64,000 bases of DNA, from NCBI GenBank assembly GCA_000442125.1, contig KE546972.1:1076022-1140021 (forward strand), written 5' to 3'. Below are positions 25,849-40,900 of this stretch, piece after piece. A program made the position numbers and the translations under genes. Each line of letters opens with the position of its first letter. Positions within the stretch are counted from its first letter, which is position 1. The notes beneath the pieces were generated by a model. That model saw nothing but the letters and a program-made list of their open reading frames with translations. It was not told the DNA's origin and did no database searches. This DNA is from Opeltia flavorubescens (Eukaryota; Ascomycota; Lecanoromycetes; Teloschistales; Teloschistaceae).

Positions 25849-28800
25849 ATTATATTCTTTCTAATTAAATTTAATCCTCTTAATCCTTTTAATAGGTAAT
25901 AAATTTATATAATATATTTCTACCTTCTATTAGCCGGTATACGGCTATATTAAAATTTATAAAAATTAACCTTATAAATTATAAATAAACGGACTTTATA
26001 TATAATTATAAAATTTAAATATTTTATAATTTAATTAAAAGTATAATTATTCTTTTAATTTATTTAACTAATTTAAATAAATTAAATTAATTATATTATT
26101 TTAACTTTATTAAAATATTTATAAATTATAAACTTTTAATTTATAGTATCTATTTAATATTATTTTATAAAGTTTAAAAAATTTAATTTATAAATAAATA
26201 TATTAAAATTTTATTTTTTTATTTATTATAAAATAATTTAAAATAATATAAAATTCTTTTAAAACTCTTTTAAAGGGTAAAATCTATAAATTTCGATTCT
26301 CGGCCGTATTAGATTATTTTTAAATATTAAATTTATAAATAAATAGTACTTTTATTATATAATTTTCCCTTTGAAAATATTATTTTATTTATTATATAGC
26401 GATAATATATTTTAGATTTATTTTAATAATATTAAATTATTTTTTATTATATAAAGTCGCTTAAAGTTCGATTTTCGGCTTTAGTTTATTTCTAAAAAAT
26501 ATATAATAGAGGATATAGAATAAGCTAGAATTCTTTTTAGAATTATATTTTTTAATAAACTATAAATATAATAAAAAAATAAATAATTATTTTTTTATTT
26601 AACTACTATTTATTAAACCTTTTTTTATTTTTATAATATTTTTTTAGTAAATATTCTTTAAAATATTTAAATAATTCTATTTTTTTTTAAATTTTTATTT
26701 TTTATTAAACTATAAATTTTTTATAGTTTTTCTTTTTATTTTATATTTAAAATTATAATCTACTATATAAATATAAATTTTAGCTATTATTATAATTTAT
26801 TTACTAAATTATAGTATTAAAACTAAAAATTCCCTTTATTTTTTTAAAATTTTCGTCTAATTTTATAAATTCTAGCTAACCTAGTAGATAAATAGGCTTA
26901 AAATTAATTTTTTTTTAACTTTCCACGTAACCTTTACTATAGCCTTTTTATTTAAAAAAAACTATAAAAAAAAACCGTAGTTTAAAAATATATAAAAAAT
27001 AGATTTTTTAAATATTTAAATTATAATCCTATAATTTATAATTTTAATAGTATTTTTAAATAATTATTTAAATTTTTAAATTTTTTTAATTAAATATTAA
27101 TATAATTTTTTATAACTGGTAAGAATTTAATTTAATATATATAATATATTAAATATTTTATAATAAACTTTATATATATTTAATATATATTTATAAAAAA
27201 AGTTATTAAATATAATTATTATTTTTTTATTAATTATTAATATAAATAGGATATCTATTTTTTAAAAAAATAATATATATTTAAAAATTTTTATTAGTAT
27301 CTCTATTTAAAAGTAAATTTTAGAATTACTTTTACTTTTTAATAATAATATTTCCGGGAATTTAAAATAAAGCGTTTTATAAAATATAGGCCTATTAATA
27401 TTATTATTTTAATAACAATAGATATAAATAAACCTTCTACTTTTATAATAATAAAAGCTTTTATTTTACTATAAAATATAATAAATAATATTTAATAAAT
27501 CGTTAAAAAAATATATATTAGTAATTATTTCTTTAATTATTTATTTAAAATTTTTACTAATAATTTACTTTTAAATATAAAAGTTAATAATCTCGTTTAA
27601 AAATATAAATATATAATAAACTAGATTATAAAAATAATAATTATTTAAACTAATATAATAATATAGATTTTTTAATTTATATATAAATTTTTAATAATAA
27701 TTTTCTAAATAATTATTAGATTTTATATAGCTTATTTTTTTTTTTTTTTTTAAATATACTTTTTATTCTAGCTTTTATTTTTTTTAATATATTTATTTTT
27801 AATTTTATTTATTTAAAATCTTTAATAGATTTCTTTATATTATTTAAATTATTTATTAGCTTTTAAAAATCTTTAAAAAATATAGTATTAATTTAATAAA
27901 TTAAATATTAGAGTTTATTTTTAATTATATATTTATTAAATATTTATTTTACTTTTTATTCTTTTTTATTTTCTATTAAAATAGATTAAAATTTAGGGTT
28001 TTTATTATAAAAATATTATAATTTAAATAAACTAATATAAAAAATAAAATAAATCTTTTTATATTATTTAAATAACTTAAAAAAATAAGTTTATTTATTA
28101 ATTTTTTTTAGAATTTTAAAAAACTCTAATTATCTATAATTTAACTTTTTTTTAAATTTTAAAATACGGATATTAATACTTTATAATAATATTTTATAAT
28201 TTTTTAAATAGTTTATAGCTTTATAATAGATATTATAATATTTTATCTATTATTTAAAATTTTTTTTATAAAGTTTAATTAAATATTCCTTTAAATTTTT
28301 TAATTAATTTATTTTTTTAAATATTAAAAACGTTTTTTTTAAAAGCTATATTTTTAAAATTAATTTTTAAAATAGTAATATACCCTTTAAATAATTTATT
28401 TAGTAATTTATTAGTATTTATATATATATTATTATTATAAGTAAATTTTATTAAAGATAATAATTTTAATTAATTATTCTATTTATAATTATAATAAATT
28501 TATAAATAATATTTTAAAATTTAATTTTAATATTTTATTTAGCTATTAATTTAAAAATAAAATATAGTATTAAATTTCTATTTAATATTTAAATAGTAAT
28601 AAAAAATACTCTAGAATTTATTTATAAAAAGCAACCTTTTATTACTAATAATTTCCCGTATAATTCTATAATATTTAATAAATTTACGTTATATTAATTC
28701 TATAAACCTTTTTATATTAATATCTTTAATAATAGAAATATAAATTATATATTTAGTTATTTTATCTACTAATATAAAAATTAAATCGTAGGTTTTTTTT

Positions 28801-31800
28801 ATATAAAGATCGATTATAAATAGTAAATTAATAATAAAGTCTATTATTATTATATAGAATAATTTTATATTTTTTAATAGAATTAGTTTTAACTAGTTAT
28901 AAGGCTTATAATAATAAATTTATACTTTTTAATAATTAAAATATATTTTATAATAATTTTTTACTTTTTTAATTATATTTAACTAATAATATTTTTTATA
29001 AATCGAATCCTTTATTTTTTTTTTATAAAATAACCCGTTTTAAAATTATTATAATTTATATAAAGAATTTCTTTTTTTATTACTAGATTATTAGATATAT
29101 AAATTATTAAATTTTTTTTAAATAGTTTATCCTCTTTAACCTTTTATTTTAAAAGTTTTTTTTAATTAGTTATAAATTTTTAACGCTATTCCTCTTTTAT
29201 AATAAAGGCGTCCTTTTATTAAAATTTAAAAAGTTATTTTATTATAAATAATTATATATTTAAAAAGAATTTTTTTAATTTAATAACCTATTAAATTAAA
29301 AACCGGAAGTTTATAAAGTTTAAAAATTTATAAATTTTCTTAAATTTTTTTTTATTTTTATAAATAGCGAGGGTAGTTATAATAGTTATACTATTTAATT
29401 ATACCGCTAAAATTATTATAAATTTAATTATTACGGGTATTTTTTTTTTAGAATTTAAGCTAGTAGTTTTTATTATACAATTTATTTTATAAAATAAATA
29501 GGAAATTATTATTATTATTTTTATTAATATTAGATTTTATAATATTAGGCTTTTTAAATAATATATTAACTAGGTTAAATAAATCCTTTTAGTACTCTAT
29601 ATAGAAATTAAATATAGCTAGTTTTTTTATCTATTATATTTATTTTATAGTAAGCTTTTTTATAGTTATAAAATATCTAAAATAATTATAATTTATAATT
29701 ATATAGATTACTTTTTTAGCTTTTTATAAATAATACCGCTAATTTTTAAAACCTATTATTATAATATAAAACTTTTTATTATATATATTTTAATAGAATT
29801 TTATATTTTTAAATTTATAATTAAAAAAAGCTATTAAATATTAATATAAACTTTTTTCTAGTTTTTAGCTAAAAATCCCCTCTATTCTATATTTTAATAT
29901 ATTTGTTTTTATATAAGTTTTAGTATTAATATTATAAAATTATAAAATAGAAACTAAAATAAAATTTTTTTATAGTTTTTTAAAAGCTTTTTATACTTTT
30001 TTTAATTAAATAAATTTAAATTTAATTTACCCTTTTTTTATATTTTATATTAGATTAATTAAAGGGGTAATTATTTATAAAAAACCTTTTATAAATTACT
30101 TATAAAATTCTATAAATTTTAAAAATATTAGAATATTTTTTATATTTTTTAATACTAATTATTCGCTTATAACCTCGATTTTTAAAAACTTTATATAAAT
30201 TTTTTACTAATCTATTATAAAGTTTAAAAATATACTTTTAATATAATTAAAAATATATTTTAATAATTTTATATATAAACGATACTTTAATAAAACTTTA
30301 ATAATTATATAAATATATTTTTAATACTTTTTTTTATTTTTAAATTAGATTAGTATATTATTTAAATAAATTATATAAAATATATTTAAATAAAATTATA
30401 ACGTTTTATTAATATATAATTAGAATATAATAGAAATATTTATAAGATTAAATAGTATAATTTAATATTTAAACCACTTATAGCGAGTTTAAAATATAAT
30501 TTTTTATTTATTTTTTTATTTAATTTAAATATAATAATAAATATTATAAATATTAATTTTAATAAATTATTTTATATATATAAATCTATTTAAAGTTTTT
30601 AATAATAAAAATAAAAAATATTTATTTTTAATAATAATTTTATTAAAACTTTTATAATTTATATATAATTATAAACTATTATCGACCTTTTTAATAAATA
30701 ATACTAGTATTCTAATTAAATTATTTAAAGGTTTTATTCAGCCTTTAATTTATATATTAATAAAGTTATTTTAAATTACTATTAATTTATTAAATAATAT
30801 ATTATAAATTAAACCTATTTTTAATTATTTATCTAGCTTTAAATTTATAGAATACTTTCTTTAATTATATATATTTAAACTATTAGTAAATTCTTTTAAA
30901 AAGAATTCTACTAAATTTTATAAAGCCGGCGGAATTTTAGGATTTTTAGCTTATATTATATTATATTTTACTACTTTTAAAATAGTTATTTATATTTTTA
31001 AATTAGATATTAATTAATAAAAATATATAACCTATATATTATTTTTTTAATTTATTATTAGTATTATTAATTTAATAAATTCTTTTATAGTATAAATATC
31101 GATCTAGTTTAATATTATTTTAGAAATAATAGGAGTATTTTTATAAATCTATTTTTAATTTTACTAGCGAATATTAAAATCTATTTCTATTAATTAAAAG
31201 TAGCCTAAAATTATATTATATTTATAAATATCTATTATATAATAATTATTCTTCTAATACTTTTTTACCCTATAATTATTTATAAAATTTATATCTAGTA
31301 GTTAGAAATTATAGAACGGGATTTAATAATTATTTACTATTTTAATTTATTTTAAAATTATTTAGTCTTTAAATAAAAAAAATTTTTTAATAAATATTTA
31401 TAAAATAAATCTTTTTTTTATATTAGAATTAATTAAATAATAAGCTATTTAAAATTCTATAAAGGTATTAATATATAAAAAAACTATTATAATAGGTATT
31501 TATTATTTAATTATAGGTAACTTTAATATAATAGTAGTATATATTAGAATTTTTTTTTTTTTTATATTCTTTTTTTTTTATTATATTTTTCCTACTTTTC
31601 TATAAATTTAAAGTATATAGAACTATTTATTTTATATTTTTTAGCTTTATAAATCTAATATTTTATTTAAATCGCTATTTTTTTATATTCCTTTAAATAT
31701 TTAATTAAATTTTAATTACTATTTTTACCGCGATTTAAACCTTTTATTATATATAAATCTTTTTTTCGACTATTCTATTTAAAAAATTAAATATTTTTAT

Positions 31801-32802
31801 TAAATATTTTATATCTTAATTTAAATATAATATCTATTTTTTATAAATATTATTCTTATATAATATATTATATTAAAAAGGTTTAATAGATTTTTAGTTT
31901 TTTAAAATTTTATAATATTTTATTACTAATTTATTTATCTATTTTAGTTTATAAATAAAAATTTTTTATAGATTTATTTATTAAATAATTTAAATTATTA
32001 TATTATTATTATAAATACTAGTTAAATATAAATACTAATTATAATTCTAGCTATTTTATAAATTCTAACTAAACTTTTATTTATATATTCCGGATCGCCG
32101 GGTTATTAAATATATTTTTATAATATTTAATAAAATTATTTTAAATAAGCGATTTATTTTTAATACTTAATAATTTAATATAATTATATTATTAAACTTT
32201 AGATTTATTATTAAATTTAAAAAATATTTAATAAATCTTTTTTTTTAATAAAAAAATTTTTCTATAAAATATTAATATATTTTTTATAATCGATAAACTA
32301 CTATATTAAATTTTTATATTTAATATACGGCTATTCGCTAGATATTTTTTATTTATTAGCTTTTTTTTTAATATTTAAAAAAAACCGGTAATAATTATTA
32401 TTATTTTATTTTTAATAATTTACGCTAATTTTTAATTTAATAATTTATAAACGAATTTTTAATAATTTATTCTTTAATTCTAGTTTTTAAATATAAAATT
32501 AAATTTATAATATTTATACTCTAGCTTTTTTTTTTAATAAAATTACTTTATTAAAAGCTCTATTTATTTAATTATTTATTATTCTAATATTTTCTTTATT
32601 AAATAAAAATTTATTTATTAGGTTATTTTTATTATTTCCGCCTAGATTTTTAAATAGATTTTACTCGTTATCGCTAAATTTTATAATTCGGTCCTTTTAT
32701 AAAGCTTCCGGCTATTCTAAAATCTATATATAAAGCTTTTCTTTTTAACCTCCTTTTATTATTTTACTAGGTAACTCCTCGTAATTAAGAAGTAATTAGA
32801 AT

Positions 32803-33015
32803 TATAAAGTCGCTAAATAAATAATCTACGAACCTCGAGTTAACGGAGCTACGTAGTAAAATATAGAAGACGCCTTTTTAAATAATAATAAAATTAATTA
32901 TTAAAGAAATAGTAATTTAAAACCCGTAGGGTTTTTATTAAATATAAATACTATTTGTATTAGGTATAGCCCTACCTTTTGCGAACTTTATACCCGCTAG
33001 GCCTCCGGCCTTATA
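32803..33015 (-). repeat. 5' LTR of CHR copy 1 (213 bp)
   Basis: This is the right terminal repeat, same length and order as the left one. It is the 5' LTR because gag and RT read away from it on the minus strand. Confidence 0.92.
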
Positions 33016-34840
33016 CTATATTATTATAAAAATTATATTTAATAGCCGGTAGTAGCTTATAATACAAAATAAAAAATATAATTATAAATTTTTTAAATTA
33101 ATAGGCCTAACTATCTACTACTGTAATAAAATTTTAGAAAATATTTTTTATAAAATTAAACGTTTTATTAATATAAATATTATATTAATTAGAATTTTAA
33201 TTATAATCTATTAATAAACCGATAATAAAAATAAAAGATTTTTTATTTATAAAAGTAATATTAGTAATATAAAGCGTATAATTAAACGAAAAGCTTTTAA
33301 AAGCTTTATATTTATATAAATATTAATTAATAAATTTAATAATAATAAAAATTAGTTTTTTAAAATAAAAATAAATAAATTATATAAAAAATTTTCTTTT
33401 TTTTTATATATAAAAAATCTATATATTTATTAAAGAAAATTATAAAATTCTAATAATAAATTATATCTATAAAATTAATAAATTCTAACTATTTCTTTTA
33501 ATTATTTAAAGCGTTACTATTATAGGTTTTTTATTTACAATAAATTTTATATTTTTTTTAATAAAAAAAAACGGATTATAAATAAATATTAATATAATTA
33601 AAATATTTTATTTATTTAATATAAAATATTTTTTATCTAGTAATTATTATTATTATTTCTAATATAACTATAAGAAACGCTTCCTAAATTATTCTCCTTT
33701 AGATTATATATTTTCTATATATTTAATATATAAATAAAAATAGTATTAAATAAATATTTAAATAAATATTATTTAATAATAAATTTAAAGTATTTATAAA
33801 AATATTAAAGAAGGTTTTTTATATAAAATTTCAAAAGAATTTTATATATTTTTAGTATAAAATTTAAAAGAAATAGTATAAAGAATATTGAAATTTTATA
33901 GATTATATTTAATATATATAGCTACTATTATATAAAAGAAAATTATTTAAAATTATTTAGATTATATATTATATATAGAAAATATATTTATTAATTATAT
34001 AAAAAATAGGTATATATTATTTAAAAAATATTTTAAACTTTTTATATACGATTTATATATATTAATAAAAAAAATAACTACTTTTATTTCTAATTAAATA
34101 GCTATTTACTATTAAACTATTACGTAAATAAAAAATTAAATTTTTACTAGCTTTTTTATATTTATTTTCTAAACTTTTAATTTTAAAATCTTAGTTATAA
34201 CTTGTAAAAAGGTTCTTTAATAGTATTTATAGCTAAAAAATTTATTTAAAAGCTAAAGGTTTATTTTATATACTAGAATTTTTAAAAAATAATAAAACTA
34301 TTATATAGCTATAAAATTTAGGAAATAATCTAGTTTATATTTAAAGGGTATAGTATTTTATTTTTAAAAAATATCTATATATATTAGTACTATTATCTTT
34401 TTAGTACTAAATAACTTTATTATTAATAATTATAAAAAAACGAAATTAATAAAATTTTTTAGTAGTAAATAATTCCTAATATATATTCTAATTCTTTTAG
34501 AATTATAAATAATAGTAAAAAATTTAATAAAAGCGATAAAAATATATATATATTTATAAATAAAGTTTTTAATTTCTACTATTATTAATAGCGAGATCGC
34601 TTATTTATATATAAATATAGCTGCTAGCGATACTAGTAATAATAGTAATATTTCTCTATTAAATATTAATTAAATTTTTACTATTATTAATTTTTTAATA
34701 TAATAATAAACTAGAGGACGGCTTTAAATTATTATTAAATCTAATATAACTTTAAAAAAACATTAATAAATCTATCAAAATAGTATTAAAAAAAAGCTAT
34801 TATTATTTAAAATAGTTTAAATATAAAGCGTTAAATAATA
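33016..34840. other. Unassigned sequence with a plus-strand coding-like bias
   Basis: About 1.8 kb follows CHR copy 1. Plus-strand frames around 33200-34500 carry fewer stops than the neighbours, and some Lys/Phe-rich stretches resemble a degraded protein gene. No named domain is visible. It probably forms one unit with the Lys-rich segment at 34850-34985. Confidence 0.4.
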
Positions 34841-34849
34841 TAAGTAAAT

Positions 34850-34985
34850 TATAGCGGAAAAAATAATAAAAAAGATAAAGGAAATAGTAGTATTAGCGAG
34901 GAAAAAAGCGGTAGAAAAAGTAGTAAAAAAAGCGATAAAAAAAGCAAAAGCGAAAATAATAAAAGCTTATAACCTAGATATTAAA
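34850..34985 (+). pseudogene. Lys/Glu-codon-rich segment, remnant of a coding region
   Basis: A purine-rich run of AAG, AAA, GCG and GAA-type triplets reads on the plus strand as a highly basic helical segment of about 40 residues. It resembles the basic tail of some fungal DDE transposases, but it is too short and simple to name. The upstream 1.5 kb has a weak coding-like bias in the same direction. Confidence 0.4.
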
Positions 34986-35890
34986 CGGAATAATAATAAT
35001 TAGTAATAATTTACGCGTAATATAACTTTTAAAAACGTTATATATAAAGAAAGTATTATAGAGTATATATTTTAATTTTAAACTATATAAGTAAATAAAT
35101 AATAGTAGAAAAAATAAATAAAACCGTTTATTTATATATATTATATACTAATATAATATATATTATATAAATAATATAACTTAAAATTAAAAACGTTTAT
35201 TAATATTTTAATTTAAATATTTAAAAAACTATTTAAACTAATTATTTAAATATAAATTTTTTAAAATAAATAAATTTTTATTTAACGGTATAGAATATAA
35301 TAAATAAAATATAAAGTTTTTATAAACTAATAAATAAAATTATACTTATTAAGTTATAATTCTATTTTTTTTAAAGGGGTGTATAATAGTATTTTTAGGG
35401 TATATTTTAATTAATTAGAGAATATATTATAACGTTTTTTAAAGATAAAAGAATTAATTTTTTATATTAATAATACCGTTAACTTTTTTAATTAAAAATA
35501 ATTTTTAAATTTTTTAAGAAAAAAAGTTTTAAATATTTTTAATTAATACTAGTTTAGTTTATTAAATAAATAATAATTAGATAAAATAATTATTTATTTT
35601 TTTTATAGTCCGGCCTTTTTAATAGTATAATAAAAAGGTTAAATTTAACCGTCTAATAAAATATAATATAATAAAATTATATAAAATTAAAATATTAATT
35701 TAGTATATTTATTTATTATTTAATTTTTTTATATTTATAAATTTATAAAGATTATTATAATTTATAAAAATTTTAATCATATAAAAACTATTTTTTGAAT
35801 AATATTATTATTATTTAAATATTATTATAATAATAAAAAGCTTTTAATTATTAATTTTATACTTTAATTTATAAATAATTATTTTATACT
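34986..35890. other. Unassigned RIP-worn sequence
   Basis: About 0.9 kb has no recognised gene, domain or terminal repeat. It lies between the Lys-rich remnant and the TATAACT repeat field. Confidence 0.5.
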
Positions 35891-36495
35891 AGATAGCTAG
35901 TTAATATAATTATACTACTATTATTTAACTATTATAAGAATTTTATATAACTTTCGTATAACTTTTGTATAACTATTATAAAAAAATTATATAACGTCTA
36001 TTATTATTTTATTAAACCTCTTATAATTATTATATAACTATTATTTAACGGTTTTTTTAATACTAAATACCTTAAATCGATTTATCGATTTTTTTAATAT
36101 TTTATAGACTAAATTAGATTAATTTAATCTAAAATATTTTAGTTTTATCTACAAACTAAACTTAATAAAATAGCTATTAATATTTAAAAAATTTAAACTT
36201 AGAATTTATAACGGGTTCGAACTAAAAAAATTAATTTTTTTACTATAAAAATTTCTACTAATTATATTATACCAGATTATATACGATTTACCCTTTATTT
36301 TAAAATATATTCTTATTATAATTGAATTTAGAAAAAAAAATAGATTTTTTTCTATTTAAATATTTATTTTATATTAGTTATATAACTATTATTTAAAGTA
36401 TTTAAAAAAATTTTAATTTTTTTATAACTTTTATATAACTAAATAATAGTTGTATAACCGTTATATAATTATTATATAACTATTATATAGCTAGT
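35891..36495. repeat. Field of short TATAACT/TATTATATAACTATT repeats
   Basis: The motif TATAACT(ATTAT) recurs many times in two clusters, about 35925-36060 and 36375-36485, with about 300 bp of non-repeated sequence between. Dense short subterminal repeats are typical of the ends of some DNA transposons (hAT or MULE types), so a 600-bp non-autonomous element is possible. No clean terminal inverted repeat or target duplication was found. Confidence 0.6.
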
Positions 36496-36680
36496 AAATA
36501 AGCTTATATAGTAGCTCTAAAATATATATAGATACTATTAGCTATTTTTATATAATTATATAAAAATCGCGGTGATAATATATTTAAATAAATTTATTTT
36601 AATTTATATTTTTTATTTAAAATTAAAATATTGAAAAAATAGTATTTTTAAAAAAAATTTTTAAATTTATTAAATATATA

Positions 36681-36740
36681 TTTTTTATTAGCGCTTTAAA
36701 TAAACGATTTTTTTTTATTAGCGTTTTAAATAAACGATTC
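36681..36740. repeat. 30-bp tandem duplication
   Basis: Two adjacent 30-bp units (36681-36710 and 36711-36740) share TTTTTTATTAGCG at the start and TTTAAATAAACGATT toward the end, differing by only a couple of bases. Confidence 0.9.
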
Positions 36741-36849
36741 TTTTTTAATATTTTTTTAATTTTCTTTTAAAAAGGCGGTAAAAAGGATAATAATCTATAT
36801 ATATTTAATAATAAAATATAAAAAAAAATTAATAAATTTTAGAAAAACT

Positions 36850-37430
36850 TAAATATTATAAAAGATTTTTAGCTTAAATTAAAATATAATAGTATCTATT
36901 TAATAATAATCTATAAATATATTAAAAAATAATATCTAAAATTTTAGAAACTTTATTTTATATATATAAAAATTATATTTTATTAAATTAATATAAAATA
37001 TAAAATAATAAAATTATATAAAAATCTATTATATATAATATATATATATTTTATATAATTTTCGATAGATTGAAATATTATTAAAATAATTAGTATAATA
37101 TATATCTACTAGCTTTAATAAAACTTTATTAATATATATTTAAAAAATTACCGGAGTATTTATAAATTTAAAAGATATAATTATATATTTAAAATTATTA
37201 TTATAAATTTAAAAATAGTTTTCTATTAATTATTTAAGTAAATATATATATAATAATAAATATTTTTAAAATAAAATTTTATAAAAACCGTACTATTAAT
37301 AAACTTCTTTAATATTTTATTAATTAGAAATAAAAAATAGAAATTTTTTATAATAATTTTATTTCAATTTTAATAATCTATATATAGTTTTAAACCTTTA
37401 TTTTTTTTAAATATAAAGAAAATAAAAATT
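36850..37430 (-). mobile_element. Reverse transcriptase region of family W Gypsy fossil
   Basis: The minus strand here shows the Gypsy RT order: the fingers block with its conserved aspartate, the palm block and the block before the catalytic site. It differs from both the CHR and B/Z versions and is closest in wording to family X and chromovirus RTs. CHR copy 2 follows directly to the right and separates it from its gag side. The element is heavily broken. Confidence 0.68.
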
Positions 37431-37766
37431 TTAATAAAATCTTATAAATAATAAATTCTACTTTTTATAAAAATACTATTAAAATATTTTTATAAAATCT
37501 AAAATTCGGTATTGAATAAATTAGAAATAAATTTATATAAAAGATTTTAAATAAATTTAATAAAGTATTTGTTTTTAAAAATATTAAAAAATTTTCTAGT
37601 TTTTTTAATTTTAAATTAATTTATAAATTTAATATATTTTAAAAATATTTTATATATATTAACTATATATAAAATAGTATTCTATAGTCGGTTATTATTA
37701 TTAAAGTTTGTAAATTATATAAATATTATAATAAAAGAAATAATAGATTTTTTTTATAATTACTAT

Positions 37767-37979
37767 TATAAAGTCGCTAGATAAACAACCTGCGAACCTC
37801 GGGTCAACGGAGCTGCGTAGTAGAATATAAAAGATATTTATTTAGATAATAATAGAATTAATTACTAAAGAATTAGCAGCTTAAAATCTATAAGGTTTTT
37901 ATTAAATATAAGCGCTACCTATATTAGGTATTACCCTATTTCCTACGAATTTTAAACCTATTAGGCCTCCGGCCTAATA
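37767..37979 (-). repeat. 3' LTR of CHR copy 2 (213 bp)
   Basis: This terminal repeat is better kept than its partner at 44931-45143, with GCGAACCTCGGGT and GGCCTCCGGCC still readable. Confidence 0.92.
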
Positions 37980-40900
37980 ATTATATTCCTTTTAACTAGA
38001 TTTAATCCTTTAGATTCTATTAATAAATAATAAATTTATATAATATACTTCTACCTTCTATTAATCGATATATAGCTATATTAAAATTTATAAAAATTAA
38101 TTTTATAAATTATAAATAAACGGACTTTATATATAATTATAAAATTTAAATATTTTATAATTTAATTAAAAATATAACTATTTTTTTAATTTATTTAATT
38201 AATTTAAATAAATTAAATTATTTATTTTAATTTTATTTAAATATTTATAAACTATAAATTTTTTATTTATAATATCTATTTAATATTATTTTATAAAATT
38301 TAAAAAATAAAATTTATAAATAAATATATTAAAATTTTATTTTTTTATTTATTATAAAATAATTTAAAATAATATAAAATTCTTTTAAAATTTTTTTAAA
38401 AAATAAAATTTATAAATTTTAGCTTTTAATTATATTAAATTATTTTTAAATATTAAATTTATAAATAAATAGTACTTTTATTATATAATTTCCTTTTTTA
38501 AAATATTATTTTATTTATTATATAGTAATAAAATATTTTAAATTTATTTTAATAATATTAAACTATTTTTTATAATATAAAATCGTTTAAAATTTAAATT
38601 TTAGCCTCGGTTTACTTTTAAAAAATATATAATAGTAAATATAAAATAGGCTAGAATTTTTTTTAAAATTATATTCTTTAATAAGCTATAAATATAATAA
38701 AAAAAAATAATTATCTTTTTATTTAGCTATTATTTATTAAATTCTTTTTTATTTTTATAATATTTTTTTAATAAATATTTTTTAAAATATTTAAATAATT
38801 ATATTTTTTTTTTAAATTTTTATTTTTTATTAAATTATAAATTTTTTATAATTTTTTTTTTATTTTAAATTTAAAATTATAGTCTATTATATAAAAATAA
38901 TTTTTAACTATTATTATAATTTATTTATTCAATTATAGCGCTAGAATTATAAATTTCCTTTATTTTTTTAAAATTTTTATTTAATTTTATAAATTCTAGC
39001 TAATTTAATAAGTAAATAAATTTAAAACTAATTTTTTTAAACTTTTTATATAACTTCTATTATAGCCCTTTTATTTAAAAAAAATTATAAAAAAAAACTA
39101 TAGTTTAAAAATATATAGAAAATAGATTTTTTAAATATTTAAATTATAATTCTATAATTTATAATTTTAATAATATTTTTAAATAATTATTTAAATTTTT
39201 AAATTTTTTTAAATTAAATATTAATAGAATTTTTTTTAATTAATAAAAATTTAATTTAATATATATAATATATTAAATATTTTATAATAAATTTTATATA
39301 TATTTTTTATATATTTATAAAAAAAATTATTAAATATAATTACTATTTTTTTATTAATTATTAATATAAATAGAATATTTATTTTTTAAAAGAATAATAT
39401 ATATTTAAAAATTTTTACTAGTATTTCTATTTTAAAGCGAACTTTAAAGTTATTTTTATTTTTTAATAATAATATTTTTAGGAATTTAAAGTAAAATTTT
39501 TTATAAAATATAAATTTATTAATATTATTATTTTAATAATAATAAAAATAGTTAAATTTTTTATTTTTATAATAATAAAAGCTTTTATTTTATTATAAAA
39601 TATTATAAATAATATTTAATAAATTACTAAAAAAATATTTATTAATAATTTTTTTTTTAATTATTTATTTAAAATTTTTATTAATAATTTATTTTTAAAT
39701 ATAATAATTAATAGTTTTATTTAAAAATATAAATATATTATAAATTAATTTATAAAAATAATAATAATTTAAATTAATATAATAATATAAACCTTTTAAT
39801 TTATATATAAATTTTTAATAATAATTTTTTAAATAATTAATAAGTTTTATATAATTTACTTTTTTTTCTTTTATTTTTAAATATATTTTTTATTTTAATT
39901 TTTATTTTTTTTAATATATTTATTTTTAATTTTATTTATTTAAAATCTTTAATAAATTTTTTTATATTATTTAAATTTTTTTATTAATTTTTAAAAATTT
40001 TTAAAAAGTATAATATTAATTTAATAAATAAAATATTAAAGTTTATTTTTAATTATATATTTATTAAATATTTATTTTATTTTTTATTTCTTTTTATTTT
40101 TTATTAAAATAGGTTAAAATTTAGAATTTTTATTATAAAAGTATTATAATTTAAATAAATTAATATAAAATAGAAAATAAATTTTTTTATATTATTTAAA
40201 TAGTTTAAAAAAATAAATTTATTTATTAATTTTTTTTAAAATTTTAAAAGGCTCTAATTATTTATAATCTAGTTTTTTTTTAAATTTTAAAATATAAATA
40301 TTAATATTCTATAATAATATTATATTTCTTTTTTAAAAATTTATAATTTTATAATAAATATTATAATATTTTATTTATTATTTAAAAACTTTTTTATAAA
40401 ATTTAATTAAATATTTTTTTAAATTTTTTAATTAATTTACTTTTTTAAATATTAAAAACGCTTTTTTTTTAAAAATTATATTTTTAAATTGAATTTTTAA
40501 AGTAATAATATACTTTTTAAATAATTTATTTAATAATTTACTAGTATTTATATATATATTATTATTATAAATAAATTTTATTAAAAATNATAATTTTAAT
40601 TAATTATTCTATTTATAATTATAATAAATTTATAAATAATATTTTAAAATTTAATTTTAATATTCCGTTTAATTATTAATTTAAAAATAAAATATAATAT
40701 TAATTTTTTTTTTAATATTTAAATAATAATAAAAAATATTTTAAAATTTATTTATAAAAAATAATTTTTTATTATTAATAATTTTCTATATAATTTTATT
40801 ATATTTAATAAATTCGCGTTATAATAATTCTACGAACTTTTTTATATTAATATTTTTAATAATAAAAATATAAATTATATATTTAATTAACTTATTTATT

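Larger units (their letters stand above)
25636..33015 (-). mobile_element. Chromovirus CHR copy 1 (full-length-looking Ty3/Gypsy fossil)
   Basis: This 7,380-bp element has 213-bp LTRs at 25636-25848 and 32803-33015. Coding is on the minus strand. By alignment with CHR copy 3, gag lies about 31600-32700, reverse transcriptase about 30150-30850, RNase H about 29650-30100, integrase about 28200-29100 and the chromodomain about 27800-27960. A 1.9-kb tail follows (about 25860-27780). The flanking 5-mers are CTATC and CTATA, a near match for a target duplication. It is broken many times, but it is complete in outline and keeps more CG than copy 2. Confidence 0.92.

Noticed and set aside
36205-36235. 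GGTTCGAACT near 36215, resembling a tRNA B box
   Set aside because: No acceptor stem, anticodon arm or convincing A box can be folded around it, and one 10-base match in 64 kb is not enough for a tRNA or SINE call.
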